Positions 50,301-57,660 of a stretch of 64,000 bases of DNA are shown here, one piece after another. A model generated the notes under the pieces. It did no database searches. It was not told the DNA's origin and was given only the letters and a program-made list of their open reading frames with translations. Where the stretch lies: positions 285,538 to 349,537 of the forward strand of contig NZ_KB905821.1 in the NCBI RefSeq assembly GCF_000381025.1, in the 5' to 3' direction. The stretch is from Streptomyces sulphureus DSM 40104. Its GTDB lineage: Bacteria > Actinomycetota > Actinomycetes > Streptomycetales > Streptomycetaceae. Numbering within the stretch: the stretch's first letter is position 1; each line of letters starts with the position of its first letter. Position numbers and translations under genes: made by a program.

Positions 50301-52812
50301 CGCCCAGCATGGTGGCGTACGCGTCGGTGTCCGCGCGCAGCGACCCGGTGACGACCCCCTCGACGTCGCCGAGGCAGGCCACGATGGGCCGCCTCAGTAC
50401 CGGGTGCGGCCCGAGTTCCACGAAGACGCGGTGCCCCTGCTCGACCAGTTCGCCCATGCCCGCGCCGAAGCTGACGGGTTCCACGACGTTCGCGGCCCAG
50501 TAGTCCGGGCCGAACTGCTCCACCGGCGCACCGGGACGGGTCGTGGTGACGACGGGAATGCGCGGCGGGCGCGGCCGCAGATGGGCGACGGCCTCGGCGA
50601 GCGGCGCCGAATACCGCGCCATGGCCGGGCTGTGGAACGCGTACTCGCCCGGCATGGCGCGGACACGGACCCCGTCGGCGACGAGCCTCTCGCGCACGCG
50701 CTCGACAGCCGCCGGGGTTCCGGAGAAGACGAGGAACTCCTCCGCGTTGACGGCGGCGATACCGACCTCGTCCGTGCACAGCTCGCGTGCCGCCGTGAGG
50801 GGCATCTCGGCGGCGAGCATCCTGCCTCCGCCGGAAGACTCGCCGAGCAGCCTGCCGCGTGCGACGACGACGTCCACAGCCTCCGACAGGGTCAGCGCGC
50901 CACCGAGGTACGCGGCGGCGATCTCGCCCATGGAGTGCCCGATCACCGCGTCCGGACGGATGCCCCAGCTCTCCCATTGCGCGGCGAGTGCCACCTGCAA
51001 CGCGAAGACCACCGGCTGCGTGTACTCGGTATCGGTACCGAACCGAGGTGCGGTGGCGGCCAGTTCGCCGAGGACCGACCAGCCCGCCCGCTGCTGCACC
51101 AGCTCGTCCACGTCACGGAGCGCGGCGTCGAAGACCGGCTCCGCTCGCAGGGCCCGTGCCATCCCCGGCCACTGCCGGCCCTGACCGGAGCAGACGAACA
51201 CCACGCCACCGGAACGCGGGCGTTCGGCCTCCCCTTCGGCGAGCTCCGGGCCCAGTTCCGCGAGCCGCTCCCGCAGCTCGTCGGCGTCCCGGCCGGCCAC
51301 GCAGGCCCGATGGTCCTGGTGGTGCTCGGCGAACCTCCCCGCGGTCTGCGTGTAGTCGGTGAGCTCCGTGGGGGTTTCCAGCTCACCGAGAGCGGCGCTG
51401 TGGCGTTCCGCGAGCTCGGCCAACGCCCGCGGACGACGGGCCGAGAGCGGCAGAATCCGCCACTGGGACCGCTCGGACTGCTCGCGCGGGGCGGGCCGCT
51501 GCGGGGCCTGTTCGAGCACGACGTGCGCGTTGGTCCCGGACAGGCCGAACGCGCTCACCCCGGCGAGGTGGGGCCGGCCGCAGCGGGTGCTCAGCGGTGT
51601 CAGCTCCGTGGGCACCTCGACCGGCCAGTTGTCCCAGCGGATTCCGGGATGCGGCCGGTCGAGGTGGAGGTGCGGCGACACGTTCCCGCTGTCCAGTACC
51701 AGCGCCGCCTTCAGGAGTCCGGCGAGTCCGGCCACCGTGTCGGTGTGCCCCAGGTTGGTCTTCACCGAGCCCACTAGCAGCGGGTCCGTCCGCTCCCCCA
51801 CGGCGGAGAGCGCGGCGGCCGCCGCGCCCATCTCCACGGGGTCGCCGAGTGCCGTGCCGGTGCCGTGCGCCTCCAGGTAGTCGATATCGCCAGGGCTGAC
51901 GCCCGCCCGGCCCACGGCCTCTTCGATCAGCGCTCGCTGAGCCGCTCCGCTGGGAACCGTCAGACCGGCGCTCCGGCCGTTGTGGTTCACCGCCGAGCCC
52001 CTGATCACCGCGAGCACCCGGTCCCGGTCGGCCAGCGCGTCGGAGAGCCGTTTGAGTACGACGCAGGCGGCTCCTTCGCTCCGCACAGTGCCATCGGCGC
52101 TTGCGTCGAACACCTTGCACCGGCCGTCCGGGGCGAGCGCACCGACCTGGGACATGAACAGGGTCAGCTCGGGGGAGAGCAACAGGCTGCTCGCCGCGAC
52201 CAGTCCGAGGTCGGTGTCCCCTGCCCGCAGGCCGAGGCAGGCCAGATGAACCCCGACGAGGGAGGACGCGCACGCGGCGTTCAGCGCGAACGCCGGCCCT
52301 GCGGTGCCCAGCAGGTAGGCGATACGCCCGGGCCCGAAGCTGAACTCCTTGCCCGTCGCGTACCACGGGTCGATGTCCCCCAGCCCCGCCTGCCGGTTGT
52401 GCATCAGCAGGTAGTCGTTGGAGATCGCCCCGGAATGCACGGACGTCCTGGTGCCCTCCAGCGAGCTCGGCGGGATTCCGGCATGGGCGAGCGACTCCCA
52501 GCAGACTTCCAGCAACAGCCGCTGCTGCGGGTCCATTTGACGGGCCTCACGCGGCGCGATGCCGAAGAAGTCGGCGTCGAAACCGGTCACGTCGTCCAGA
52601 AAGCCGCCATGGGAGCAGTGCGTCGAGCCCGCTCCCGCCGCGCCACCAGTGGGTAGCGCGGCCGGGTCCCAGCGATCGGCCGGAACGGGCCCGATCGCGG
52701 AGCGCCCCTCAGCGATGAACCGCCAGAAGTCCCCGGGCGACCCGACTCCCCCGGGAAAGCGGCAGCCGGCTCCGACGATGGCGATGGGCTCCTGCCCGTC
52801 CGTGCTCTGCAT
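44389..52812 (-). CDS. Type I PKS, two modules: KS-AT-ACP-KS-AT-(DH)-(KR)-ACP
   Basis: A 2807-residue enzyme. Module 1: KS with Cys181 (NAACASS), AT with Ser627 (GHSMGE) and YAFH at 724-727, malonyl-like, ACP Ser955 (MGMDSI). Module 2: KS with Cys1187 (DTACSSS), AT with Ser1642 and AAGH at 1742-1745, a pattern seen in ethyl- or alkylmalonyl ATs, a DH-like region (about 1900-2170) lacking HxxxGxxxxP, and a KR-like region (about 2190-2610). There the nucleotide loop reads EAGPGVDAA and the Tyr/Asn catalytic pair is replaced (GARDIGEQAAEDG). ACP Ser2721 (LGLNS). There is no loading domain, so the first KS probably takes the pyrrolyl group from the separate carrier. With dead reductive domains the product stays a poly-beta-ketone suited to ring closure. 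Organisation resembles PltB of pyoluteorin. Confidence 0.88.
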   Translation of the reverse strand: MQSTDGQEPIAIVGAGCRFPGGVGSPGDFWRFIAEGRSAIGPVPADRWDPAALPTGGAAGAGSTHCSHGGFLDDVTGFDADFFGIAPREARQMDPQQRLLLEVCWESLAHAGIPPSSLEGTRTSVHSGAISNDYLLMHNRQAGLGDIDPWYATGKEFSFGPGRIAYLLGTAGPAFALNAACASSLVGVHLACLGLRAGDTDLGLVAASSLLLSPELTLFMSQVGALAPDGRCKVFDASADGTVRSEGAACVVLKRLSDALADRDRVLAVIRGSAVNHNGRSAGLTVPSGAAQRALIEEAVGRAGVSPGDIDYLEAHGTGTALGDPVEMGAAAAALSAVGERTDPLLVGSVKTNLGHTDTVAGLAGLLKAALVLDSGNVSPHLHLDRPHPGIRWDNWPVEVPTELTPLSTRCGRPHLAGVSAFGLSGTNAHVVLEQAPQRPAPREQSERSQWRILPLSARRPRALAELAERHSAALGELETPTELTDYTQTAGRFAEHHQDHRACVAGRDADELRERLAELGPELAEGEAERPRSGGVVFVCSGQGRQWPGMARALRAEPVFDAALRDVDELVQQRAGWSVLGELAATAPRFGTDTEYTQPVVFALQVALAAQWESWGIRPDAVIGHSMGEIAAAYLGGALTLSEAVDVVVARGRLLGESSGGGRMLAAEMPLTAARELCTDEVGIAAVNAEEFLVFSGTPAAVERVRERLVADGVRVRAMPGEYAFHSPAMARYSAPLAEAVAHLRPRPPRIPVVTTTRPGAPVEQFGPDYWAANVVEPVSFGAGMGELVEQGHRVFVELGPHPVLRRPIVACLGDVEGVVTGSLRADTDAYATMLGGLGELYAAGLDVTWPNVGVETGERAVLPSYPWQREHFWFSASEGAPQVPEAPAAVPPRVPAPRTGEAPAPRTGEAPRGTPRVAADAETLVAEAVGTVLGLPPKRVRRGQGFAEMGMDSITAVELAGLLSERFARPLNATLTFDYPTVRALAEYLGSPPPPATAAPAPEPASAPAREPARVGDERRQPPTGGDAVAVVGMGCRLPGGVFGPDDLWRLLTEKADAVGDAPEGRFAEGGVYPGGYLDDVLGFDARFFRISPREARVMDPQQRLFLEVAWEALEDAGVTAPALEGSQTGIFVGMNSHDHAAMASADQDAVDSYYGTGNSFSGSAGRLSYFLGAHGPNLAVDTACSSSLVGVHLAVQSLRTGESDLALAGGVNIILRPTIHRSSEALGALSPEGRCKSFDESADGYVRGEGCGAVVLKRLSDAVADGDRVHAVLLGTAVNSDGASSGLTVPNGLAQQRVIRSALSDAAVDPARIGYVEAHGTGTALGDPIELRALGAVLDTPERRENCLVGSVKANIGHLEAASGVVGLITSVLVVDRARALPHPHFTHPSSKIPWDELPLTVPLTPSELDRNGPRLAGVSSFGFTGTNAHVVLSSAEPPEPPAADGTAASSRTAPTLALPVSAPTRSGVAEQARVLRDELVDHPEVSAVDVCFTAARHRTQFEHRAVAVGADRDELVGALDAIAVGSPPEHGIEVAGTADTDQAGQDDTVALVCSGHGGYWPGVGADLYAAEEVFAASVDRCSDAMQPYLGWSPAERVAAGKAMEVEEEQQALVFVLQVALADLWSARGVRPAAVVGHSMGEVAAAHIAGALDLDSAARLMALRCRQIGKLMGKGGMALIGLEAEQTESEIADVGDRLWVSVVNSSASTVVSGYPDAIETVLRRLRARNVFCRPISSGAAGHCPVADDLAADLVGELDWLRPARPDIPFYSAVTGSREDRLDARYWGRNIRDRVRFDLAVRALADDGVSTFVELSAHPLLSTSIEQELAAVGAEGVVVGSLSKDGPERTELSVNAARLHVRGRAVDLGASLPEARRVGLPRYAWEHRTYQLETTAPAAPDRRADSARLLDSCVEFDGAWLAQSTVDAALLAAVGATGDGAAGDGADVACLPSVLLAAALACGQRRHPAAGLTLRDVRLMAPLVVGRSETHHARIALRAAASGASASDGEAELVMRSTAADGERPPRTRMTALLSAGGDLRGARHAPAPDESSGDNDASEGAPEMPDGVSGLPAGLRFLRLRREADDLLLDIEAEHRTGPRGPHHPVAACFWAAEFAARHRGEGAAREVSAVDSITVAPRFDDPEAAAWTLRVSGTAPRDGAADVTLHDEGGRCLVRADGIRLSRTSSVVLDPAEQRRLGEVVYRDVWREAPPVETSPSTSANSASGSWLIVGDPDGIGSAVQDRLQQQGTEAELLATVDGLGRVVAERLRGTGLGTVLHLGALADPEPGQAASAVAAVPELAGALAATAARTGPRCHYVTRGAYGQGRGSVSWAQRAVWTTARRCAIEYPRSWGGLLDLDPVERDRWVLADQILGQVLAADGEDHVCLRGGTRFLRRIVAEPQPPAVRTPEALEAEATYLVAEAGPGVDAAVAGWLADRGARNITLCGAGQQPLPDTCLDELRARGAEVRCERTDLTDAHAVQFLDERCAAEGRPVRGAVWAGADWRLREDGENAGRSDEAPPGAAGAWNLHERCARLDLFVVFSTAASCWGARDIGEQAAEDGKLRALVDHRLLRGMPATGVAWAPWDVPQLLDAHTTRSLGRIGVRPLAVDEAVGILDHLVATDTPTAIVVDADRPLLVDMYAQAGPWPLFAELAEAPERQPGADGAVERLARMSSEQRVHHLLSMVREELAVVLGMEEPEDIEADWGFFALGLNSVGALELRVRLQRGVGTELPSTVAFDHPTPAALAAALETHLDIAQPDTAPGPEPSRGAPETSDAPEDPLARFEREMAAAEAVARKES

Positions 52813-52906
52813 TGTGACCTCCTGACCGCCTGCGGTCGCCGTTCTCGCGCCCGCCCTGCCCTCGGCGGTCGTGCGCTCAGCCGTACTCAGGACTGCTCGG
52901 AGCCGC

Positions 52907-54253
52907 TCAGAACTGCGGAGCCGCCGACGGCGCCCGGAGCGTTCCGAGGTGCTTGTGCCACAGGTGGTCGGGGTTCGCCTCGACCTCCCTGGTGATCTCG
53001 CGCATCTTCGTCAGCGCGGCAGGCTCCCGCTCCTCGTACACGTCGCCCTGGAGCATCTGCAGCACGTCGAGCCGGTAGCGGGGGTCTGCCACGAAGGCGG
53101 TGAACAGGATGTTCAGCCGGTAGTAGATGGAGATGAACTCGTACCAGTGGGACACGCCGCGGCGGAGTTTCTGGCTGTAGGTGTCGAACCGCTTCTTGCT
53201 GAAGTCACCGGCTTCGGCGGCCGCCACGATGTCGGCGCACGCGATGCGCGCCGAGTTCATCGCCACCGACACCCCGCTGGAGAAAATGGGGTCGACGAAC
53301 CGGGCCGCGTCACCGATCAGCACCCAGTCGTCCCCGCATATCTCCTTCATGCCGTAGCTGTAGTCGCCTTCGACCTTGAACGGCCGGACCCGGGAGCACG
53401 ACCGCAGCGCATTCTCCAGCCCGGGGCGTGAACCCACGCACTCCCAGAAGAACTCCTCCCGCTTCTCTCCCGCATTCTGGAAGCGCTGCTTCTGCGTGAC
53501 CACGCCGACGCTGGTGATCCGGTCGGTGATCGGGATCTGCCACATCCAGGTGTCGTTGATCGGCAGGAAGTGGATGAATATGTAGTCCGCCTGCCCCTCG
53601 GACACGGCGACCGCGTTGCGGTCCAGATCCTCGAACCACGTGTGAATGGCGTACTGGTTGAACACCGGGTCCGGAACCTTCAGCTTCAACTGCTTGCCGA
53701 GCCTGGTGTCCCGGCCCGAGGCGTCGACCACCATCCGCACCCTGACAGGGATGTCGGTGTCGCCCTCGCGGTAGGTGAGCACCGGATTCCCGGCCCCGAA
53801 GTCGACCGAGCGGATGCGCACACCCTCGAAGACCTTCGCGCCCAGCTCCTCGCAATGCCGCAGCAACAGCTCGTCGAACTTCCCGCGGTCGACGTGGTAC
53901 GTGTAGTCCTGCTGCACACCCTGCTGGTCCCGCTCGCTGAAATCGATGGTTGCCTGCTGGAACCCGTAGGTCAGGCCCTGGAAACCGTTGGTGGGGACGG
54001 AATCCTCAACCGCCGAGGTCCAGGCCGCTCCGTACTTCCGGGGAAAGCCCGCCTCATCGACCTTCGCCAGCGCGCCGATTTCTGAGAGCACCGGCGTGGT
54101 GGCCGGCACCAACGACTCGCCCACATGCGGACGCGGAAAACGCTCCGCCTCGAACACGGCGCAGGAGAGCCCTGCTTTGGCGAGGTAGGACGCGGCGGTG
54201 GAACCTGCGGGACCACCCCCGATGATACCGATATCAAAATCCACGTCCTGCAT
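52907..54253 (-). CDS. Pyrrolyl-carrier halogenase (PltA-like)
   Basis: A 448-residue flavin-dependent halogenase of PltA length. FAD motif GGGPAG lies at 12-17, GESLVPAT near 45, the catalytic Lys73 in AGFPRKYGAAW, and the signature WMWQIP at 236-241 with TDRITSVGVVTQKQRF after it. The second flavin motif is WVLIGDAARFVDPIFSSG. Enzymes of this type chlorinate pyrrole-2-carboxyl groups while bound to a carrier protein. It lies 29 bases after the carrier gene and 94 before the PKS, matching that role. Mono- or dichlorination cannot be told from sequence. Confidence 0.9.
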   Translation of the reverse strand: MQDVDFDIGIIGGGPAGSTAASYLAKAGLSCAVFEAERFPRPHVGESLVPATTPVLSEIGALAKVDEAGFPRKYGAAWTSAVEDSVPTNGFQGLTYGFQQATIDFSERDQQGVQQDYTYHVDRGKFDELLLRHCEELGAKVFEGVRIRSVDFGAGNPVLTYREGDTDIPVRVRMVVDASGRDTRLGKQLKLKVPDPVFNQYAIHTWFEDLDRNAVAVSEGQADYIFIHFLPINDTWMWQIPITDRITSVGVVTQKQRFQNAGEKREEFFWECVGSRPGLENALRSCSRVRPFKVEGDYSYGMKEICGDDWVLIGDAARFVDPIFSSGVSVAMNSARIACADIVAAAEAGDFSKKRFDTYSQKLRRGVSHWYEFISIYYRLNILFTAFVADPRYRLDVLQMLQGDVYEEREPAALTKMREITREVEANPDHLWHKHLGTLRAPSAAPQF

Positions 54254-54282
54254 GTCCAGCTCCTTATCCGGCAGTTCGGTCT

Positions 54283-54552
54283 TCAGATGCGGGCGTGCGG
54301 ATCGCCGTCGAGTTCCAGCACCAGGTCCGTGATGCTGTCCAGATTCCGGAAGTGCGCGCCGACGACCTTCTCCGCCGGAACGTAGAGGCCGTACGACTCA
54401 CGTATGTGGCCGACCAGTTGGGCCGTCATCAAGGAGGTGAGAATTCCCCACTCGAGCAGGGGCGTCTCGTCGGTCAGCTCGATCGCCGTGTCCCTCAGGA
54501 CCTCGGTCTCCAGATATTCCTTCAACTGCGCCAGCACTGCGGTTTTTTCCAC
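54283..54552 (-). CDS. Free-standing peptidyl carrier protein (PltL-like)
   Basis: An 89-residue carrier protein. The phosphopantetheine Ser40 lies in PLLEWGILTSLMTAQL, matching the L-E-x-G-x-x-x-S-L pattern of PltL-type prolyl carriers. It would receive proline from the adenylation enzyme at 57657, hold it during oxidation to pyrrole and chlorination, and pass it to the first KS. It is the first gene of the long minus-strand operon. Confidence 0.85.
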   Translation of the reverse strand: MEKTAVLAQLKEYLETEVLRDTAIELTDETPLLEWGILTSLMTAQLVGHIRESYGLYVPAEKVVGAHFRNLDSITDLVLELDGDPHARI

Positions 54553-55058
54553 GTCTGCTCCCAGTGAGTGCTGCTCCCGGTCCCCGGGAGGCTGTCCGTT
54601 ACAGGTGACGCATCGCGTGCCGGTACGTTCCGCAGCTCCCTGCGGAGTACGCCCGGACCGTGATGCCGAGCACGACAGCGGCCGTGGGGCCGCTCAGCGC
54701 CGGACTTCGGCTCGGAGTGGACGCTACGCAACCCTGCCTGGGCGGAGCTTCACCCGAGCTGAGGACGTGGGCTACCGAATTCCGGTGGCCGCCGTAGCCA
54801 CTCCGACCGGTGCACCGGCCGGAATGTCGTCTGAAAGGACGAGGCCACATCGTTCGGGAGGGCCCCAGGGTCAGCTCCTGCGGCTGAGGATTCGGCGTGC
54901 GCCCCGGCATACAGTCGAAAACGCCGCAGAGGGCTTGCCCTTCCGTTTCAGGCGCACGCAGTCCTCTCCGCGAGTCACCACTCCGGCTCTTCCGTCACAG
55001 AATCCGCCTGCGCATCCTCGCGGCGGCTTCTCCTCACAGGAAAGGGGGGCACTTTCCC
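54553..55058. promoter_or_regulatory. Divergent promoter region of the two biosynthetic operons
   Basis: A 506-base gap between the start of the minus-strand PCP operon and the + strand antiporter operon, with no supportable gene. It must hold promoters for both. An inverted repeat ATTCCGG (54779-54785) / CCGGAAT (54819-54825) is visible; a clear SARP heptamer repeat was not found by eye. Confidence 0.5.
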
Positions 55059-56474
55059 GTGCCTCATCCCCCACCCGCCGGGGGATCCGGCGGGCGTCGC
55101 CGACCCCGGGGTCTGTTACTCACCTACGTCCTCACCGTGGTGCTTCCGGCCCTCGGTGTCGCCATTCTGCTGATGCATGTCTCCGCATCGTTTTCGGGCA
55201 GCTCCGACGCAGGATCGCCCGACAGAACCAGCACCACAACCACCACGGCCGCTTTCCTGGTATCGCTGGTCGTCATCGTTCTCGCCGCCCGGACCTTCGG
55301 CAGCATCGCCGTACGGTTCGGACAGCCGCGGGTGATCGGTGAGATCCTCGCCGGAATCGCGTTGGGACCCTCGCTGCTCGGCCTTGTACCGGGAGCGGAG
55401 GAGGCGCTTTTCCCGGAGCGCGTCACCCCGTATCTCGACACGCTGTCACAGCTCGGCCTTGTGCTGTTCATGTTCCTCGTCGGCGCCGAGCTCGACGTGC
55501 ACCGCCTGCGGGGCACAGCGAAAATCACGCTCGTGCTGGGGCATGCCGGCATCGTCATACCGGGCGCGCTCGCCGCCTTGCTGGCAGTGGTGCTGTACCC
55601 GCACTACGCGCCCTCCGGGACCGGGCAACTTGTCTTCGTCCTCTTCTTCGGGCTGGCGCTGAGCGTCACCGCGTTCCCCGTACTGGCAAGGTTCCTCACC
55701 GACCGGAACATGCAGAATTCCGCAGTGGGAACACTGGCGCTGGCAGCCGCCGCGGTCGCCGACGTGACCGCCTGGTGCCTGCTGGCGATCGTCATCTCCA
55801 TCCAGGGCAACGACCCCTGGCACTCCGCCCGAACCATCGGGCTGTCGATGCTTTTCGTCCTGGTGATGGTGGTATTCGTACGCCCGGCCCTGCGCCGCCT
55901 GATGGCGGCCCGAATCCCGGACTCGGCACTGCTCGTCGCACTGGTCTGCGGCGCGCTGGTGGCCGCGCTCACCACCGAGCTGATCGGCGTGCACACCATC
56001 TTCGGGGCGTTCCTTTTCGGGGCGGTCCTGCAGCACGACTCACCCCGGCTGCACGAGGTGACGCAAAAACTGGAAACCTTCTGCCTGTCGCTGCTGCTTC
56101 CGGTCTTCTTCACCCAGATGGGACTGGAATTCCGTCTCTTCGACATCGAATGGAGCGCCGCGATGTGGGGGCTGTGCCTCACCATCATCGGCGTGGCGAC
56201 GCTCGGAAAACTGGGCGGCTCGACCGTCACGCTCCGAATGTGCGGGCGGCCGTGGCGCGAGGCGGCCACCGTGGGGGCCCTCACGAACTGCCGCGGTCTC
56301 ACGGAACTGGTGGTTCTCAACGTAGGACTTCAACTCGGAATTCTGGACCTGACGTTGTTCACCCTGTTGGTGATCATGGCGATCGTGGCGACCGTGCTCA
56401 CCGGTCCCCTTGTGAACATCTTGTACCGCGAAGAGCCGGTTCCCGCTCCCGAACCACATGTTCCGGCCCGCTGA
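55059..56474 (+). CDS. Cation/proton antiporter (CPA2, Kef/NapA-like)
   Basis: A 471-residue membrane protein with about 12 hydrophobic segments (LLLTYVLTVVLPALGVAILL, VSLVVIVLAARTFGSIAV). It shows CPA2 hallmarks: RFGQPRVIGEILAGIALGPS, GLVLFMFLVGAELDV, and LAAAAVADVTAWCLLAI with the ion-binding Asp pair region. GTG 55059 is chosen for the AAAGGGGGG nine bases upstream; the open frame begins earlier without conserved sequence. It is the first gene of the pyrrole-supply operon. Chlorinated pyrrole antibiotics are often protonophores, so it may protect the producer's pH or ion balance rather than take part in synthesis. Confidence 0.85.
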   Translation: MPHPPPAGGSGGRRRPRGLLLTYVLTVVLPALGVAILLMHVSASFSGSSDAGSPDRTSTTTTTAAFLVSLVVIVLAARTFGSIAVRFGQPRVIGEILAGIALGPSLLGLVPGAEEALFPERVTPYLDTLSQLGLVLFMFLVGAELDVHRLRGTAKITLVLGHAGIVIPGALAALLAVVLYPHYAPSGTGQLVFVLFFGLALSVTAFPVLARFLTDRNMQNSAVGTLALAAAAVADVTAWCLLAIVISIQGNDPWHSARTIGLSMLFVLVMVVFVRPALRRLMAARIPDSALLVALVCGALVAALTTELIGVHTIFGAFLFGAVLQHDSPRLHEVTQKLETFCLSLLLPVFFTQMGLEFRLFDIEWSAAMWGLCLTIIGVATLGKLGGSTVTLRMCGRPWREAATVGALTNCRGLTELVVLNVGLQLGILDLTLFTLLVIMAIVATVLTGPLVNILYREEPVPAPEPHVPAR

Positions 56475-56532
56475 CACCGCGGCCGACACAGGATTCGCTG
56501 CAAACCTTGAAATCCCCCTCAGGAGAAATGTG

Positions 56533-57660
56533 ATGGAATTCGAATTCGACGAAGAACAGCTCAAACTGATCGACGGTGTGGCACGGACCGTGCGCGGCTG
56601 GACCGCGTCCCCTGACGAATTCTTCACCCTGGAACGCTGGCGCGAGTGCGGCGCACTGGGGCTCCTCGGCCTCTCCGTTCCCGAGGAACTCGGTGGCGGC
56701 GGGCATTCCGCGGTCACCACAGCAGCGCTGGTGGAATCGTTCGCGAGCCATCACGACGACATGGGCCTGGTGTTCGCCGCCTCGGCGCACCTCTTCGCGT
56801 GTGTGATGCCGATCGTCGAGCACGGCGGCTCCGGGCTACGAGAGAGAACCGTGCCCAAGCTCGTGTCCGGCGCATGGGTCGGCGCGAACGCGATCAGTGA
56901 GAGCGGCGCAGGATCGGACGTGACCGCGTTGGAGACCACCGCTGTCCGCGACGGCGATCACTACGTGCTCAACGGACGCAAGAGCTTCGTGTCCAACGGT
57001 CCGGTCGCCGACCAGTTCTGCGTCTACGCGATGACCGACCCGGCCGCCAGGCACCTCGGCGTCAGCGCTTTCGTCGTTCCCCGGGACGCGCCGGGGCTCA
57101 CGGTGGGCTCCCCGTTCGGCAAGCTGGGGCTTTCCGGCTGCCCCGCCGGAACCGTGGAGTTCACCGACTGCCGGGTACCGGCGGCGAACCTGATCGGTGT
57201 GGAGGGCCAGGGGGCGGCGATATTCCAGAGTTCGATGCGCTGGGAACGTAGCTGCCTTCTCGCCGGCTACCTCGGCCTCCTGCGGCGCCTCGTGGACCGC
57301 TGCGTCGCACACGTCCGCCAACGGCACCAGTTCGGCAGGGCTCTCGCCGCCAACCAGTCCCTCGTGCACCGCATCGTGGAGATGCGCACCAGCCTGGACG
57401 TCTCACGACTGCTGCTCTACCGGGCCTGCTGGGAGATGGACCAGGGCGACTCCGCCACGCTCTCCGTCGCGATGGCGAAGCTGACCGTCAGCGAGTCGGT
57501 GGTGGCGGCGGCCAACGAGGCCGTGCAGCTATTCGGCGGCGACGGCTACCGGACCGAGGCGGGCATCGAACGCGCCCTGAGGGATGCCATGCCCAGCCGT
57601 ATCTTCTCGGGCACCTCCGAGATCCAACGGGAGCTCATCGCAAAGGAGATGGGACTGTGA
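56533..57660 (+). CDS. Prolyl-carrier dehydrogenase (PltE/RedW-like acyl-CoA dehydrogenase)
   Basis: A 375-residue flavoprotein. Motifs include WVGANAISESGAGSDVTALE, FVSNGPVADQF and the C-terminal GTSEIQREL. The MCAD-type base Glu of IYEGT is absent (RIFSGTSEIQ), but Glu238 in MRWERSCLLAGYLG is in the isovaleryl-CoA-dehydrogenase position, which is also used in prolyl-PCP oxidases. This favours four-electron oxidation of prolyl-S-PCP to pyrrolyl-S-PCP over fatty-acid oxidation. ATG 56533 has AGGAG seven bases upstream. The stop overlaps the next start (GTGA). Confidence 0.85.
   Translation: MEFEFDEEQLKLIDGVARTVRGWTASPDEFFTLERWRECGALGLLGLSVPEELGGGGHSAVTTAALVESFASHHDDMGLVFAASAHLFACVMPIVEHGGSGLRERTVPKLVSGAWVGANAISESGAGSDVTALETTAVRDGDHYVLNGRKSFVSNGPVADQFCVYAMTDPAARHLGVSAFVVPRDAPGLTVGSPFGKLGLSGCPAGTVEFTDCRVPAANLIGVEGQGAAIFQSSMRWERSCLLAGYLGLLRRLVDRCVAHVRQRHQFGRALAANQSLVHRIVEMRTSLDVSRLLLYRACWEMDQGDSATLSVAMAKLTVSESVVAAANEAVQLFGGDGYRTEAGIERALRDAMPSRIFSGTSEIQRELIAKEMGL

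Noticed and set aside
46831..51777. A 1648-codon open frame on the + strand opposite the large PKS gene
   Set aside because: It is a third-position GC artefact antisense to conserved PKS domains and has no recognisable motifs.
44389..52812. A functional ketoreductase in PKS module 2
   Set aside because: The nucleotide loop is degenerate and the Tyr/Asn catalytic positions are replaced in GARDIGEQAAEDG.
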